Positions 40,464 to 50,120 of a stretch of 64,000 nt of DNA are shown here, one piece after another. The notes beneath the pieces were generated by a model. It had not been told where the DNA came from, did not search any database, and saw only the letters and a list, made by a program, of their open reading frames with translations. The position numbers and the translations under genes were made by a program. This DNA comes from Sporomusaceae bacterium FL31 (lineage in GTDB: Bacteria > Bacillota > Negativicutes > DSM-1736 > Dendrosporobacteraceae). Where the stretch lies: positions 1 to 64,000 of the forward strand of contig BIFV01000031.1 in assembly GCA_003990955.1 (NCBI GenBank), written 5' to 3'. Position 1 is the stretch's first letter, and every line of letters starts with the position of its first letter.

Positions 40464-41120
40464 TTGAATTCAGAAACTCTAACCAAATTTAAACATAGAC
40501 TTGAGAGCGAAGAAAAGCGATTGCAATTACAAATAAGCAAAATAGAATCGTCAGGACTTGGTGAGGCGATGCAAGGTTCTTTGGGAGAGTTGTCTGTTTA
40601 CGATAACCATCCGGCTGATATTGGCGATGAGTTATTCGAGCGCAGCAAGGATATTGCATTGCGAGACAATGAAAATATATTATTAGAAGATGTAAAAACA
40701 GCATTAAATAAAATTCAGAATCATAGCTACGGCTTTTGTGACAAGTGTGGGCAGGAAATTGCCAGTGAAAGATTAGAAGCAATACCTTGGGCCAGTCAGT
40801 GTCTAAAATGTCAGCAAGAGACTGAAAGTACAGATGTCACTGCGCCAAGACCCATTGAAGAAGATTTGCTGAATCCGCCTTTTAAACGGAATTTCTTGGA
40901 TTCGGACTCGCGTGATTTCGTTGGATTTGATGGTGAAGATTCATTGCAAAGCGTTTTGCGTTACGGAAGCTCAGATTCACCACAAGATATACCTGGTGCC
41001 AACAATTATAAAAAACTTTTCCCTAATAGTGATGAACATCAAGGCCTTGTTGAATGGACAGACGCTATACCTGCAGAAGATAGCCGACAAGATGAAAAAA
41101 CAAAAAAAGCCGAGCGCTAA
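40464..41120 (+). CDS. TraR/DksA C4-zinc-finger protein (YteA-like)
   Basis: It is 218 aa. An N-terminal coiled coil (LTKFKHRLESEEKRLQLQ) is followed by ADIGDELFERSKDIAL and one C4 zinc finger (CDKCG near 93, CLKC near 113). YteA-like proteins resemble DksA and may act at RNA polymerase; this one's role is not known. The acidic C-terminal tail ends inside the terminator stem. TTG start after AGGAGG. Confidence 0.88.
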   Translation: MNSETLTKFKHRLESEEKRLQLQISKIESSGLGEAMQGSLGELSVYDNHPADIGDELFERSKDIALRDNENILLEDVKTALNKIQNHSYGFCDKCGQEIASERLEAIPWASQCLKCQQETESTDVTAPRPIEEDLLNPPFKRNFLDSDSRDFVGFDGEDSLQSVLRYGSSDSPQDIPGANNYKKLFPNSDEHQGLVEWTDAIPAEDSRQDEKTKKAER

Positions 41121-41135
41121 GCGGCTCGGCTTTTC
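41104..41135 (+). terminator. Terminator overlapping the end of the YteA-like gene
   Basis: AAAAGCCGAGC and GGCTCGGCTTTT pair around the stop codon (41118-41120), then a short T-tract. Confidence 0.8.
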
Positions 41136-41287
41136 TCTGTTTAGGCTAAATATGTATTTGCTGATACAACTTTTGCACAACACGTCTTGCAGATGTATAA
41201 GTATAATATAGGCGATGGAGCAGTTCCGATGTCATGACTTTGAGAATATTGATGTATGGCCTGACTTCAGCATAAGGAGGTGGCTTA

Positions 41288-41989
41288 ATGACATATTTGC
41301 CAACAAAAAATACTGCTTTTGTAAAATTAGGTGTGTTGGCTTTAGTTATCGCTGCCTACTATTTTATTCCCGGTATTCAAGACTTTATTCATACTGGAAC
41401 TAGGTCTCTGAAAAATCACGAATTTAATGCGTTAAGGGAATTTGTGTTATCCTATGGTGTATTGGCGCCTGTAACCAGTATCGTTTTGATGGCAATGCAG
41501 TCATTGGTTCCTTTTGTACCAGGATTAGTGATAACGGTGACAAATGCTTGGATTTTTGGTTGGCAATATGGAGCGCTGTACTCGTGGATTGGAGCGTTAA
41601 TTGGTGCTGTACTTGACTTTGGTATAGCCAGATGGTATGGCCGACCTCTTATAGAGAGGATGATCGCTAACAGACATCTTCAGGCTGTTGATGAGCATTT
41701 ACAGAAACATGGAATCCTTGCGGTTTTAATGACGCGAATCATCCCGGTTGTTCCATTTAAGATCATCAGTTACGGAGCAGGATTGACTGTTATTCCGGTA
41801 CGTCAATTTGTTATTGCAACAGGCATTGGCCAAACACCAGGGATTATCTTATATTCTATTTTAGGACAAAACTTGATCCATAGTTTTTATTCCACGATCG
41901 TGGTTACGACTTTATTAGTCGGTGCCGCTATTTTAGTTTACTATTATCGAGTCGGTATTGAAAAATATTTTTATGGGGATAGTAAGTGA
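41288..41989 (+). CDS. TVP38/TMEM64 (VTT-domain) membrane protein
   Basis: DedA-superfamily membrane protein, 233 aa, about six helices. The VTT core has PGLVITVTNAWIFGWQYG and RIIPVVPFKIISYGAGLT. Relatives are lipid or undecaprenyl-phosphate translocases; the substrate here is unknown. The ATG follows AAGGAGGTGG. Confidence 0.9.
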   Translation: MTYLPTKNTAFVKLGVLALVIAAYYFIPGIQDFIHTGTRSLKNHEFNALREFVLSYGVLAPVTSIVLMAMQSLVPFVPGLVITVTNAWIFGWQYGALYSWIGALIGAVLDFGIARWYGRPLIERMIANRHLQAVDEHLQKHGILAVLMTRIIPVVPFKIISYGAGLTVIPVRQFVIATGIGQTPGIILYSILGQNLIHSFYSTIVVTTLLVGAAILVYYYRVGIEKYFYGDSK

Positions 41990-42076
41990 TCTTGGTCACG
42001 GTTATAGTGATGTGTCTCACAGCAATATTTAGGCTTATCTGCTATAATTGGATTATAACAGTTAGGAGGTGATTCT

Positions 42077-42244
42077 GTGTATATCATTAATAGTGATTGT
42101 ATCATGTGTGGTGCCTGTGCTGCTGTTTGTCCAGTTGGAGCTATCTCAGAAGGGGAAACTCAGTACATAATTGATGAGCAATGTATTGATTGTGGCTCAT
42201 GTGCAGCTGTTTGCCCAGTTGGCGCCATTAGCCCAGGAGAGTGA
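42077..42244 (+). CDS. 2[4Fe-4S] ferredoxin
   Basis: Clostridial-type ferredoxin of 55 aa: CIMCGACAAVCP and CIDCGSCAAVCP each bind a 4Fe-4S cluster. Low-potential electron carrier of anaerobic metabolism. GTG 42077 is 6 bp after AGGAGGTG. A TGC-TATAAT extended -10 lies at 42040-42048. It stands alone as one gene. Confidence 0.95.
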   Translation: MYIINSDCIMCGACAAVCPVGAISEGETQYIIDEQCIDCGSCAAVCPVGAISPGE

Positions 42245-42248
42245 GCAC

Positions 42249-42268
42249 AGCCCGGAATATTCCGGGCT
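42249..42268 (+). repeat. 20-bp palindrome after the ferredoxin
   Basis: AGCCCGGAATATTCCGGGCT, a perfect palindrome 4 bp past the stop. No T-tract follows, so it may protect the mRNA end or be a weak terminator. Confidence 0.7.
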
Positions 42269-42416
42269 TGCCTGTTAGTGCCAAGAAGATGGTTTTATCT
42301 CAAAGCGTAGTAATTTTGCTGCGCTTATTTACGTTTGGTCCAATTTTAGGTATTATAGATAGTAATCACAAAAATTTACATAGTAACATGGTTTTGAAGG
42401 ATAGGAGCGAATTATA

Positions 42417-42854
42417 TTGCCGATATTATTACTAATTCTTACAGTGGTTATTCTTGATCAGTTTTCCAAATTCTATATTCAGTCGCATATGTCTTTAGGA
42501 ATGTCGATACCGGTTATAGCCGATATATTTCATATTACTTATATTCTAAACCCTGGTGCAGCATTCGGTATACTGGAACACCAGACTATGATTTTTGTTG
42601 CCATTGCTATTGGCATGGTTGCTGCAGTCTTATATTTTTATCCACGAATTCCACGCGGTCATTATTCCTTACGCTTAGGGATTGGGCTTATGGTAGGAGG
42701 GGCACTAGGTAATGTAATCGATCGAGTCAAGACTGGCTATGTTATCGATTTTTTTGATTTTCGTATTTGGCCGGTTTTTAATGTTGCTGATATTGCGATC
42801 GTCACTGGTGTGGGGCTTATTGTATATTCTTTGATTTATTTATCAAACGATTAA
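42417..42854 (+). CDS. lspA: LspA, lipoprotein signal peptidase
   Basis: Membrane aspartyl peptidase that cuts the signal peptide of diacylglyceryl-prolipoproteins. Four helices; the catalytic Asp pair is in GNVIDRV and FNVADIAI. It is 145 aa. The TTG at 42417 has AGGAGCG upstream. It would process lipoproteins such as that at 24461. rluD follows 67 bp on, a common pairing. Confidence 0.95.
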   Translation: MPILLLILTVVILDQFSKFYIQSHMSLGMSIPVIADIFHITYILNPGAAFGILEHQTMIFVAIAIGMVAAVLYFYPRIPRGHYSLRLGIGLMVGGALGNVIDRVKTGYVIDFFDFRIWPVFNVADIAIVTGVGLIVYSLIYLSND

Positions 42855-42921
42855 GCTGCAAATAATTTACATTAAGAAAAGGCAATAGCTGGTTTATTTT
42901 AAAATACAGAGGATGAATAGC

Positions 42922-43845
42922 ATGGATAGTAAAAACTACATATTTTTAGCAGAAAACTGTAATGGTGAACGTATCGATGTTTTTCTGGCAAAGAAAATTA
43001 CCGACCTGTCACGGTCGCATATACAAAAATTGATCACTGAAGGTAATGTACAAGTTAACAAACGTACTATTAAAGCAAATTACAAACTGCAGTCTGATGA
43101 TTCGATTGAAATTGTCATTCCTGAAGCAAAACCAGTTGATATTATTGCTGAATCAATAGCATTAGATATATTATATGAAGATGCTGATGTAATTGTTATT
43201 AATAAGCCGCGCGGTATGGTTGTGCATCCGGCTGCTGGGAATTATAGCGGTACATTAGTCAATGCTCTACTTGACCATTGTGACGATTTATCAGGAATAA
43301 ATGGTCAAGTGCGCCCGGGTATTGTTCACCGTTTAGATAAGGATACATCAGGAGTTATGGTTGCCGCTAAGAATGATGAAGCACATATTAAGTTAGCTCA
43401 ACAGATAAAAGAACGATCTGCCAGTCGGCAGTATCTCGCTATTGTGCATGGTAATGTAAAAGAAGAACAAGGTGTCGTTAATGCACCTATTGGTCGTCAT
43501 CCAACTGATCGAAAGAAAATGGCGGTAGTATTTTCAAACAGCAAGGAAGCTGTAACAAATTTTGAAGTAGTGGAACGATTTGGTCAGTATACGCTTATTT
43601 CGTGTAAATTATTAACAGGAAGGACCCACCAAATTAGGGTTCATATGACCTATATCGGTCATCCTGTGGTTGGTGATCCGAAATATGGTATTGGGAAGCA
43701 GCCTTTTAGTATAAAAGGGCAGGCGTTGCATTCTGCTCAACTAAAATTTACCCATCCGGCTACTAATCAGGAGATGTTGTTTTCCGCGCCATTGCCTGCT
43801 GATATGCAGAAGATTATTACCCAGCTTAGACGTATTAATCAATAG
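42922..43845 (+). CDS. rluD: RluD-family 23S rRNA pseudouridine synthase
   Basis: N-terminal S4 domain (RIDVFLAKKITDLSRSHIQK, residues 13-32) and pseudouridine synthase domain with catalytic Asp in HRLDKDTSG. It is 307 aa. ATG 42922 has AGAGG 9 bp upstream; the ATG at 42913 is directly against that site. RluA/RluD subfamily choice is by similarity. Confidence 0.93.
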   Translation: MDSKNYIFLAENCNGERIDVFLAKKITDLSRSHIQKLITEGNVQVNKRTIKANYKLQSDDSIEIVIPEAKPVDIIAESIALDILYEDADVIVINKPRGMVVHPAAGNYSGTLVNALLDHCDDLSGINGQVRPGIVHRLDKDTSGVMVAAKNDEAHIKLAQQIKERSASRQYLAIVHGNVKEEQGVVNAPIGRHPTDRKKMAVVFSNSKEAVTNFEVVERFGQYTLISCKLLTGRTHQIRVHMTYIGHPVVGDPKYGIGKQPFSIKGQALHSAQLKFTHPATNQEMLFSAPLPADMQKIITQLRRINQ

Positions 43846-43858
43846 GAGGATGTTGTTT

Positions 43859-44422
43859 ATGCCAATATTAGTTGAAAAGACAGTCATTATGGATGCTCAA
43901 GCTATTAAGCGAGCTCTTACCAGGATTGCTCATGAAATTATCGAAAAGAATAAGGGGATTAATGACATTATTCTAGTAGGTATCAGAACGAGAGGTGTGC
44001 CGTTAGCTGAGCATTTGGCTCAAGAAATTGAAAAAATCGAGGGTGTTAAATTACCTGTAGGAATTCTCGATATTACGTTGTACCGGGACGATTTATCTAC
44101 GTTGAGTTATCAGCCTATCGTGCATCAAACAGAAATTCCAACTGACGTAAACGGAAAAAAAGTCGTATTAGTTGATGATGTTCTTTATACCGGGCGTACT
44201 GTACGAGCTGCACTAGACGCTTTAATTGATATAGGCCGTCCAACCACCATTCAGCTTGCTGTGTTAGTTGACCGAGGCCATAGAGAACTACCGATTAGAG
44301 CTGATTATGTCGGCAAAAATGTCCCAACATCCGGGAAAGAAGTTGTTAGTGTACAATTGATGGCTATCGATAAAATTGAAAAAGTTGTTATTAAAGAATT
44401 TAAAGAACAAGAAAAAGGTTGA
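43859..44422 (+). CDS. pyrR: PyrR, pyr operon attenuator / uracil phosphoribosyltransferase
   Basis: PRPP-binding phosphoribosyltransferase fold (VVLVDDVLYTGRT is the PRPP loop), 187 aa. It binds pyr mRNA when UMP is high and promotes termination. ATG 43859 is 9 bp after AGGAGG (43844-43849). No pyr biosynthesis genes follow. Its last codons form one arm of the terminator shared with rqcH. Confidence 0.94.
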   Translation: MPILVEKTVIMDAQAIKRALTRIAHEIIEKNKGINDIILVGIRTRGVPLAEHLAQEIEKIEGVKLPVGILDITLYRDDLSTLSYQPIVHQTEIPTDVNGKKVVLVDDVLYTGRTVRAALDALIDIGRPTTIQLAVLVDRGHRELPIRADYVGKNVPTSGKEVVSVQLMAIDKIEKVVIKEFKEQEKG

Positions 44423-44454
44423 GATTTATGATCTCAACCTTTTTCTTGTTCTTT
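44402..44454. terminator. Bidirectional terminator in both gene ends
   Basis: Perfect 24-bp inverted repeat (44402-44425 with 44431-44454, loop TTATG). The left arm holds the pyrR stop and the right arm the rqcH stop. On each strand the arm gives a T5 tract inside the descending stem. Confidence 0.88.
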
Positions 44455-46206
44455 AAGCATTTTTTCAATGAATTCATGATCAGGTGTTACATACAGTGTT
44501 TTTTGAGCTGTATAGGTAACAAATCCAGGCTTAGCCCCACTAGGCTTTTTCACATTTCGCCGCTTTGTGTAATCAACAGGAACATTAGAGGAGTTGCGCC
44601 CTTTACTAAAGTAGGCGGCAAATTGGGCGGCTAAATATAATGTATCTTCAGGTATTGGCAGTTGCCCGGAACGGATCAGAACATGGGAGCCGGGGAAGTC
44701 TTTTATATGCAGCCAGATATCATCGAGTTGGGCAAGTTTAAAGGTTATTTCGTCGTTTTGATAATTATTTTTGCCAATCAGTATTTCTAAGCCTTCAGCG
44801 GAAAGAAGTTTAAGTGGGCGGGAGTGTTTAGCTGCGGGGCGTTGTTTTTTTGAATGTTTGATGTAACCTGCTATTACTAATTCATTTCGGACATCAAGGA
44901 CATCACTTGAATTACCTGCATTGTCGAGGGCTATTTCAATACTGGTAAGATAGTCAAGTTCTTGTTTTGTCTGGCTGACTTGGAGTGCCAGTGATTTCTG
45001 GGCGCGTTTTAATTTATTATATTTAGCATAATATTGTTGAGAATTTTCCAGTAAAGATAGGGTAGGGTCTATATCGATAGTTCGTAAATTTTGATCTGGA
45101 AATTCGCTATAAATATCGGGCAGGTTGATCTGGTTTGCGGTTGGTGTTTTCTGATGCAAATTAGTCATTAATAAGTCACCGGATTTTCGATATTCATCGG
45201 CTTTACAGGCTAAACTGAGTTCATCGGTGATGATAAGAAGTTTCTTTTCTAATTTCGCAAGTTCATGCTTCACCAATTTACTGAGCGCATCCTTTTCAGG
45301 CGGGGTATACCTTATTGAAAGTCTTCCTGTAAAGTCAATAGCGGCACTCATTGTTGGAAAGTGATGGGGGATATGATATTCAGAAACTCCCAAGTGCTCA
45401 ATATTGAATGCTGCTATTCCCAACAGCCGATTATTTTTATCCGTGATTACGGTTGGAAATATTGCAAGTTCTTTCATTGGAGCTATGATGCTGTCAATGG
45501 CTTTAATAAGCGATTTCCAATCAGCTTCATCTAAGTTTTCAACATTAATTTTCTCAGGAAATCCTGCACGCCATACTAATTCCTTGGCGGTTATTGGCCC
45601 GATGCCTTGTCCAGTGGCAATGATCGCTTTGACTAGTAAGCCAGAGCACGTGGCTTGAACCTTTGCAGCGAATTGGGTTGCTGGCTCGGTAAGAATATTT
45701 AGTTTGCTTTGTCCAGGTGGCAAGAGATAGTGTTTACCGGGAGCTATTTGGCGAATGCGGCTAACATCCGGCCCAATTCTGCGGATTGCATCAATGATTA
45801 GATCATCTTGAACTAAGATGATGTTACTATGTTTGCCCATTATTTCAATGATCAATTTTTTACTGACTATAATGCCGCCCGGACCACGAACATCCACATG
45901 CAAAAACAGTATTCTATCCATATTATATTGAGCAATGCTAGCTATTCGGCCATCTTCCAGGTGCTTGCGTAAGACCATGCAAAATACAGGTGGAGCTGCA
46001 GGATTTTCAATTAGCTGGCTACTGATATTAATATTTGGATGTTCTGGATTTACATTAATATTCAGACGGTAGGTTTCTCCTGGTTGTCTTATCCAGATAA
46101 TAATGGTGTTTTTATTAGGTTGAAATACTTTATCGATACGTCCACCGGCAAGTTTCTGATTTAATTCATCGACTAATGGTGACATGGAAAAACCATCGAG
46201 ACTCAT
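44434..46206 (-). CDS. rqcH: RqcH (Rqc2/NFACT, FbpA-like), ribosome quality control factor
   Basis: It is 590 aa. NFACT-N (1-~400; SLDGFSMSPLVDELNQKL), a coiled-coil middle (about 275-435) and the NFACT-R region (about 450-560, DIWLHIKDFPGSHVLIR). It binds 50S subunits with stalled peptidyl-tRNA and directs alanine tailing. GGGGGA precedes the ATG. It is the only long minus-strand gene in the right half. It was first named fibronectin-binding protein in Gram-positives. Confidence 0.94.
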   Translation of the reverse strand: MSLDGFSMSPLVDELNQKLAGGRIDKVFQPNKNTIIIWIRQPGETYRLNINVNPEHPNINISSQLIENPAAPPVFCMVLRKHLEDGRIASIAQYNMDRILFLHVDVRGPGGIIVSKKLIIEIMGKHSNIILVQDDLIIDAIRRIGPDVSRIRQIAPGKHYLLPPGQSKLNILTEPATQFAAKVQATCSGLLVKAIIATGQGIGPITAKELVWRAGFPEKINVENLDEADWKSLIKAIDSIIAPMKELAIFPTVITDKNNRLLGIAAFNIEHLGVSEYHIPHHFPTMSAAIDFTGRLSIRYTPPEKDALSKLVKHELAKLEKKLLIITDELSLACKADEYRKSGDLLMTNLHQKTPTANQINLPDIYSEFPDQNLRTIDIDPTLSLLENSQQYYAKYNKLKRAQKSLALQVSQTKQELDYLTSIEIALDNAGNSSDVLDVRNELVIAGYIKHSKKQRPAAKHSRPLKLLSAEGLEILIGKNNYQNDEITFKLAQLDDIWLHIKDFPGSHVLIRSGQLPIPEDTLYLAAQFAAYFSKGRNSSNVPVDYTKRRNVKKPSGAKPGFVTYTAQKTLYVTPDHEFIEKMLKEQEKG

Positions 46207-46334
46207 GTGTATCCCCCAGTCGTGTACTTTTTCAACAGTATATCATCATGCCTTTAAACGGTCAAACGAGGTCTAATTATAATTATTTCAGAATAAAGTT
46301 GATAAAGAGAAGCAGAGTGAGCGAGGTGGCATAA

Positions 46335-49082
46335 TTGGGCAGTGATAAGTGGTATACTCGTACGGCAGAAGAAACATTAGTATTTTGGGATACAGATAAA
46401 GAGGATGGGTTGTCCACATCGGAAGTTAAAAAAAGATTAAATAAATTTGGCTTTAACGAAATCGTTGAAAAAGAGAAAACTTCATGGTGGAAACGCTTAC
46501 TTGCGCAGTTCCAAGATTTTATGGTATTGATACTGCTTGGAGCTACGTTAATATCGGCATTTTTAGGCGAATACGTTGATGCAATTACCATTCTTGCTAT
46601 TGTTATTATTAATGCCATTCTTGGTTTTGTTCAGGAATTTCGCGCTGAAAAATCAATGGAAGCATTGAAAAAACTAGCGGCACCTACTGCCCATGTCATA
46701 AGAAATGGGACACCGCAGCAGATTCCAGCTAAAGAATTAGTACCAGGGGATATTCTTATATTAGAATCTGGCGATAAGCTTTCTGCTGATGGACGACTAG
46801 TAGCAGGCCAGGGGGTAGAAATTGAAGAGGCTGCATTGACAGGAGAATCTCTTCCTGTTAGAAAGATTGCTGATCGAGTTTATAATGAAAATAGCCCTCT
46901 CGGTGATCGGAAGAATATGGTTTATGCTGGAACTGTTGTTACTCGTGGACGTGGAAAAGCCGTCGTTTGTGCAACTGGTATGGCTACAGAAGTCGGCTGC
47001 ATTGCTGGTATGATTCAGGAGTCCGCCAATGAAGCAACTCCACTCGAAAAGAGACTGGAACATTTAGGCCGATGGTTAGTATGGGGATGTTTAGCGATAT
47101 GCCTCATTGTTGTAATGACTGGTGTAGCCCGAGGAGAACCGCTGTTTTTGATGTGCATGGCTGGAATTAGTTTGGCAGTTGCAGCCATTCCTGAAGGGCT
47201 GCCAGCGATCGTAACAGTTGCTCTAGCCTTGGGTGTTCAACGCATGATCAAACGCAATGCTATTGTACGTAAACTGCCTGCAGTTGAAACACTTGGCTGT
47301 ACAACTGTGATTTGTTCAGATAAAACAGGAACTTTGACTCAAAATGCCATGACAGTAAGAAAAATTTTTACTGGATCGAATGCATATGAGTTGACTGGAA
47401 GCGGCTATGATATAAAAGGGGATTTTCTGCTTCATAAACAGTTATTTCAAGCCAAAAATGATAAATTATTGACGTATTGTTTGGAAATTGCAGCACTATG
47501 TAACAATAGCGTGCTAAAACGCAATGACGTCAGTATTGCCGGGTTGTGGAGGCGTACTAATGATAGTGCCTGGAGCATTGAAGGGGATCCGACAGAGGGA
47601 GCATTAATCGTTGCAGCAGCAAAAGCAGATATTTGGCGTGCTAATTTGGAAAAATTGCAGACGCGAATAGGTGAGGTACCCTTTGAATCAGATCGACGCA
47701 GGATGTCTGTAATCTATCAATGTAATGGAGAATATTATTTATACACTAAAGGAGCTCCGGACACTATTCTAGAAATGTGCCGCTCATATAATAATGGCAG
47801 GAATGAGATTCCCATTAACTCAGACATATTGAGTAAATTATCAACTGCTAATGAAGAAATGACATCACAGGCGTTACGTGTATTAGCGGTCGCATATCGG
47901 AAAATTTCCAAAGTTGAAGCTGAGTATCCAAGCGAACAAAGCGAAACCAATCTCACCTTTATTGGACTTATTGGTATGATTGATCCACCGCGAGATGAAG
48001 CTAAACGGGCGATTGAAGTTTGTAAACAAGCTGGTATTAAAACCGTAATGATAACAGGAGATCATCGCAATACTGCTATGGCTATTGCTAGTGAATTGAA
48101 AATGTTTGATGAAAGTAAAAATCTTGTTTTAACAGGGCAAGAGCTTGATCTTCTAAGCGATAATGAATTGTCTAAAGTTGCAAATAATGTTACTGTTTAT
48201 GCCAGGGTATCGCCGGCACATAAACTTAGAATTGTAAAAGCACTGAAAAAACAGGGCCATATTGTTGCAATGACAGGAGACGGGGTCAACGATGCTCCTG
48301 CGATAAAAGAGGCTGATATTGGAATTGCGATGGGGTGCACTGGTACTGATGTGACGAAAGAAGCCTCTGCGATGATTCTTGCTGATGATAATTTTGCTAC
48401 CATTGTTGCTGCTGTCGAAGAGGGGCGGGGGATTTATGATAACATTAGGAAATTTATCAGATATTTGCTTGCCTGTAATACTGGTGAGGTATTAACTATG
48501 TTTATAGCAGCATTGGCCGGATTACCGATGCCATTATTGCCTGTTCAAATTCTTTGGGTCAATCTTGTTACAGACGGACTGCCAGCAATGGCATTAGGTA
48601 TTGATAATAACGATCCTAATATTATGTGCCGTCCGCCTCGTCATCCGAGCGAAAGTGTTTTCTCGCGTGGTTTGAGTCGAAAAATAATTGGGCGCGGTAT
48701 TCAAATCGGTTTAAGTACGGTGCTGGTATTCTCAATTGTCTATTACTTGAAAAATGATTTGAATTTAGCACGTACGATGGCTTTCTCAACATTAGTTTTT
48801 TCGCAGATGTTTCATGTATTTGATTGCCGTTCTGAAACTTATAGTGTTTTTGAGGCTGGATTATTCAGTAATAAATTTCTTGTAATGGCAGCGTTATGTT
48901 CAACATGCATGCAAATTTCAGTGATCTATAATCCATTTTTAAGCAGTGTTTTTGCTACAGTCCCTATGGGAGTCTATGACTGGATATTGGTATTAGGTAT
49001 ATCGGGCTGGACCTTTATCTTAAATGGTTTCAAATATATATTTTTCCGTCGACAAGTTGCACGTGCTGTATTTAACAGGTAG
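46335..49082 (+). CDS. Calcium-type P-type ATPase (SERCA/PMCA-like)
   Basis: It is 915 aa. Actuator motif TGES, phosphorylation site CSDKTGTLTQ, hinge MTGDGVNDAP, and about ten helices. M4 reads AAIPEGLPAIVTVAL, with the PEGL of Ca2+/Mn2+ pumps, and M6 has NLVTDGLPAMALG. It probably exports calcium. The TTG at 46335 follows GAGGTGG. It is divergent from rqcH, with 128 bp between. Confidence 0.92.
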   Translation: MGSDKWYTRTAEETLVFWDTDKEDGLSTSEVKKRLNKFGFNEIVEKEKTSWWKRLLAQFQDFMVLILLGATLISAFLGEYVDAITILAIVIINAILGFVQEFRAEKSMEALKKLAAPTAHVIRNGTPQQIPAKELVPGDILILESGDKLSADGRLVAGQGVEIEEAALTGESLPVRKIADRVYNENSPLGDRKNMVYAGTVVTRGRGKAVVCATGMATEVGCIAGMIQESANEATPLEKRLEHLGRWLVWGCLAICLIVVMTGVARGEPLFLMCMAGISLAVAAIPEGLPAIVTVALALGVQRMIKRNAIVRKLPAVETLGCTTVICSDKTGTLTQNAMTVRKIFTGSNAYELTGSGYDIKGDFLLHKQLFQAKNDKLLTYCLEIAALCNNSVLKRNDVSIAGLWRRTNDSAWSIEGDPTEGALIVAAAKADIWRANLEKLQTRIGEVPFESDRRRMSVIYQCNGEYYLYTKGAPDTILEMCRSYNNGRNEIPINSDILSKLSTANEEMTSQALRVLAVAYRKISKVEAEYPSEQSETNLTFIGLIGMIDPPRDEAKRAIEVCKQAGIKTVMITGDHRNTAMAIASELKMFDESKNLVLTGQELDLLSDNELSKVANNVTVYARVSPAHKLRIVKALKKQGHIVAMTGDGVNDAPAIKEADIGIAMGCTGTDVTKEASAMILADDNFATIVAAVEEGRGIYDNIRKFIRYLLACNTGEVLTMFIAALAGLPMPLLPVQILWVNLVTDGLPAMALGIDNNDPNIMCRPPRHPSESVFSRGLSRKIIGRGIQIGLSTVLVFSIVYYLKNDLNLARTMAFSTLVFSQMFHVFDCRSETYSVFEAGLFSNKFLVMAALCSTCMQISVIYNPFLSSVFATVPMGVYDWILVLGISGWTFILNGFKYIFFRRQVARAVFNR

Positions 49083-49117
49083 AATAATAGATAAGATGAG
49101 ACAATGGAGGAATCTAT

Positions 49118-49963
49118 ATGCAGTTTAAATTTACTAAATGGCACGGGTTAGGTAATGACTTTGTCATAGTAAATGGCTTTACTGAAAAAATCACGGATTA
49201 TAGCGACGCTGCTATCAAAGTTTGTGACCGTCATTTAGGAATAGGGGCAGATGGCTTGGTATTAATCTTACCCTCAGAAACAGCAGATTTTGAGATGCGT
49301 ATCTTTAATTCCGATGGCAGTGAAGCAGAAATGTGTGGCAATGTCACTCGCTGTGTAGCTCGACATGTCTATGAATGCGGTTTGACTTCGAAGACTAAAA
49401 TTACCATTGAGACTAAAGCTGGAATCATAGTACCTGAGCTGATTATCGAAAATGGAAAGATAAAAACGATTAAAGTGGATATGGGCGAGCCTAGACTTAA
49501 ACGCCAAGATATTCCTACGGCTGGCTTACCTAATGAATCTTTAGTAAACTTGCCTTTGCATATTTCGAATAATATTTACAATATTACTTGCGTATCAATG
49601 GGTAATCCGCACTGTGTCATTTTTGTTGATAATATTAATGATATTGATTTATCCTCAATCGGGCCGCAAATTGAAAAACATGAGCTGTTTCCCCGAAAAA
49701 CAAATGTTGAGTTTGCTCAAGTGAAAAATGAACAGCATATCCGGATGCGCGTGTGGGAACGTGGTGCGGGAATCACAATGGCTTGTGGCACCGGTGCTTG
49801 TGCTACTTTGGTTGCAGCTGTCTTAAATAACAAAGCTGATAGAAAAGCAACTATTGAACTTGATGGTGGCGAGCTTATTGTTGAATGGAACAAAGCGGAT
49901 AATCATGTCTACATGTCAGGTCCTGCGACAGAAGTTTTTCGTGGTGAATATGTACAACAATAA
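49118..49963 (+). CDS. dapF: DapF, diaminopimelate epimerase
   Basis: Turns LL- into meso-diaminopimelate for lysine and peptidoglycan. The two catalytic Cys are in EMCGNVTRC (Cys73) and MACGTGACAT. It is 281 aa. The usual CGNGxRC motif has Val in place of the second Gly. The ATG follows TGGAGG. Confidence 0.94.
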   Translation: MQFKFTKWHGLGNDFVIVNGFTEKITDYSDAAIKVCDRHLGIGADGLVLILPSETADFEMRIFNSDGSEAEMCGNVTRCVARHVYECGLTSKTKITIETKAGIIVPELIIENGKIKTIKVDMGEPRLKRQDIPTAGLPNESLVNLPLHISNNIYNITCVSMGNPHCVIFVDNINDIDLSSIGPQIEKHELFPRKTNVEFAQVKNEQHIRMRVWERGAGITMACGTGACATLVAAVLNNKADRKATIELDGGELIVEWNKADNHVYMSGPATEVFRGEYVQQ

Positions 49964-50023
49964 ACCTTTTAATTAGATTTAAGCAGTTTTTTAATGTCTG
50001 TTATACAGACTCTAAATGCATGA

Positions 50024-50056
50024 AAAATTGGCTCAATTTGAGCCAATTTTTATTAT
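50024..50056 (+). terminator. Intrinsic terminator after dapF
   Basis: AAAATTGGCTC/GAGCCAATTTT (50024-50034 with 50040-50050), loop AATTT, then T-rich. A smaller GTCTG/CAGAC hairpin lies at 49996-50010. Confidence 0.88.
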
Positions 50057-50120
50057 TAAAGGAATTTTTGTAATATTTGTGTAATAATAATTAAGTCAGG
50101 AAAATTTAGGAGGTGGATTG

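Noticed and set aside
42241..42435. A 64-aa + strand ORF between the ferredoxin and lspA
   Set aside because: It starts inside the ferredoxin stop, spans a palindrome, has no RBS and runs into lspA.
46335..46400. Sodium/potassium or heavy-metal type for the P-ATPase
   Set aside because: There is no CPC/CPx metal motif; the PEGL in M4 and overall layout fit calcium-type pumps.
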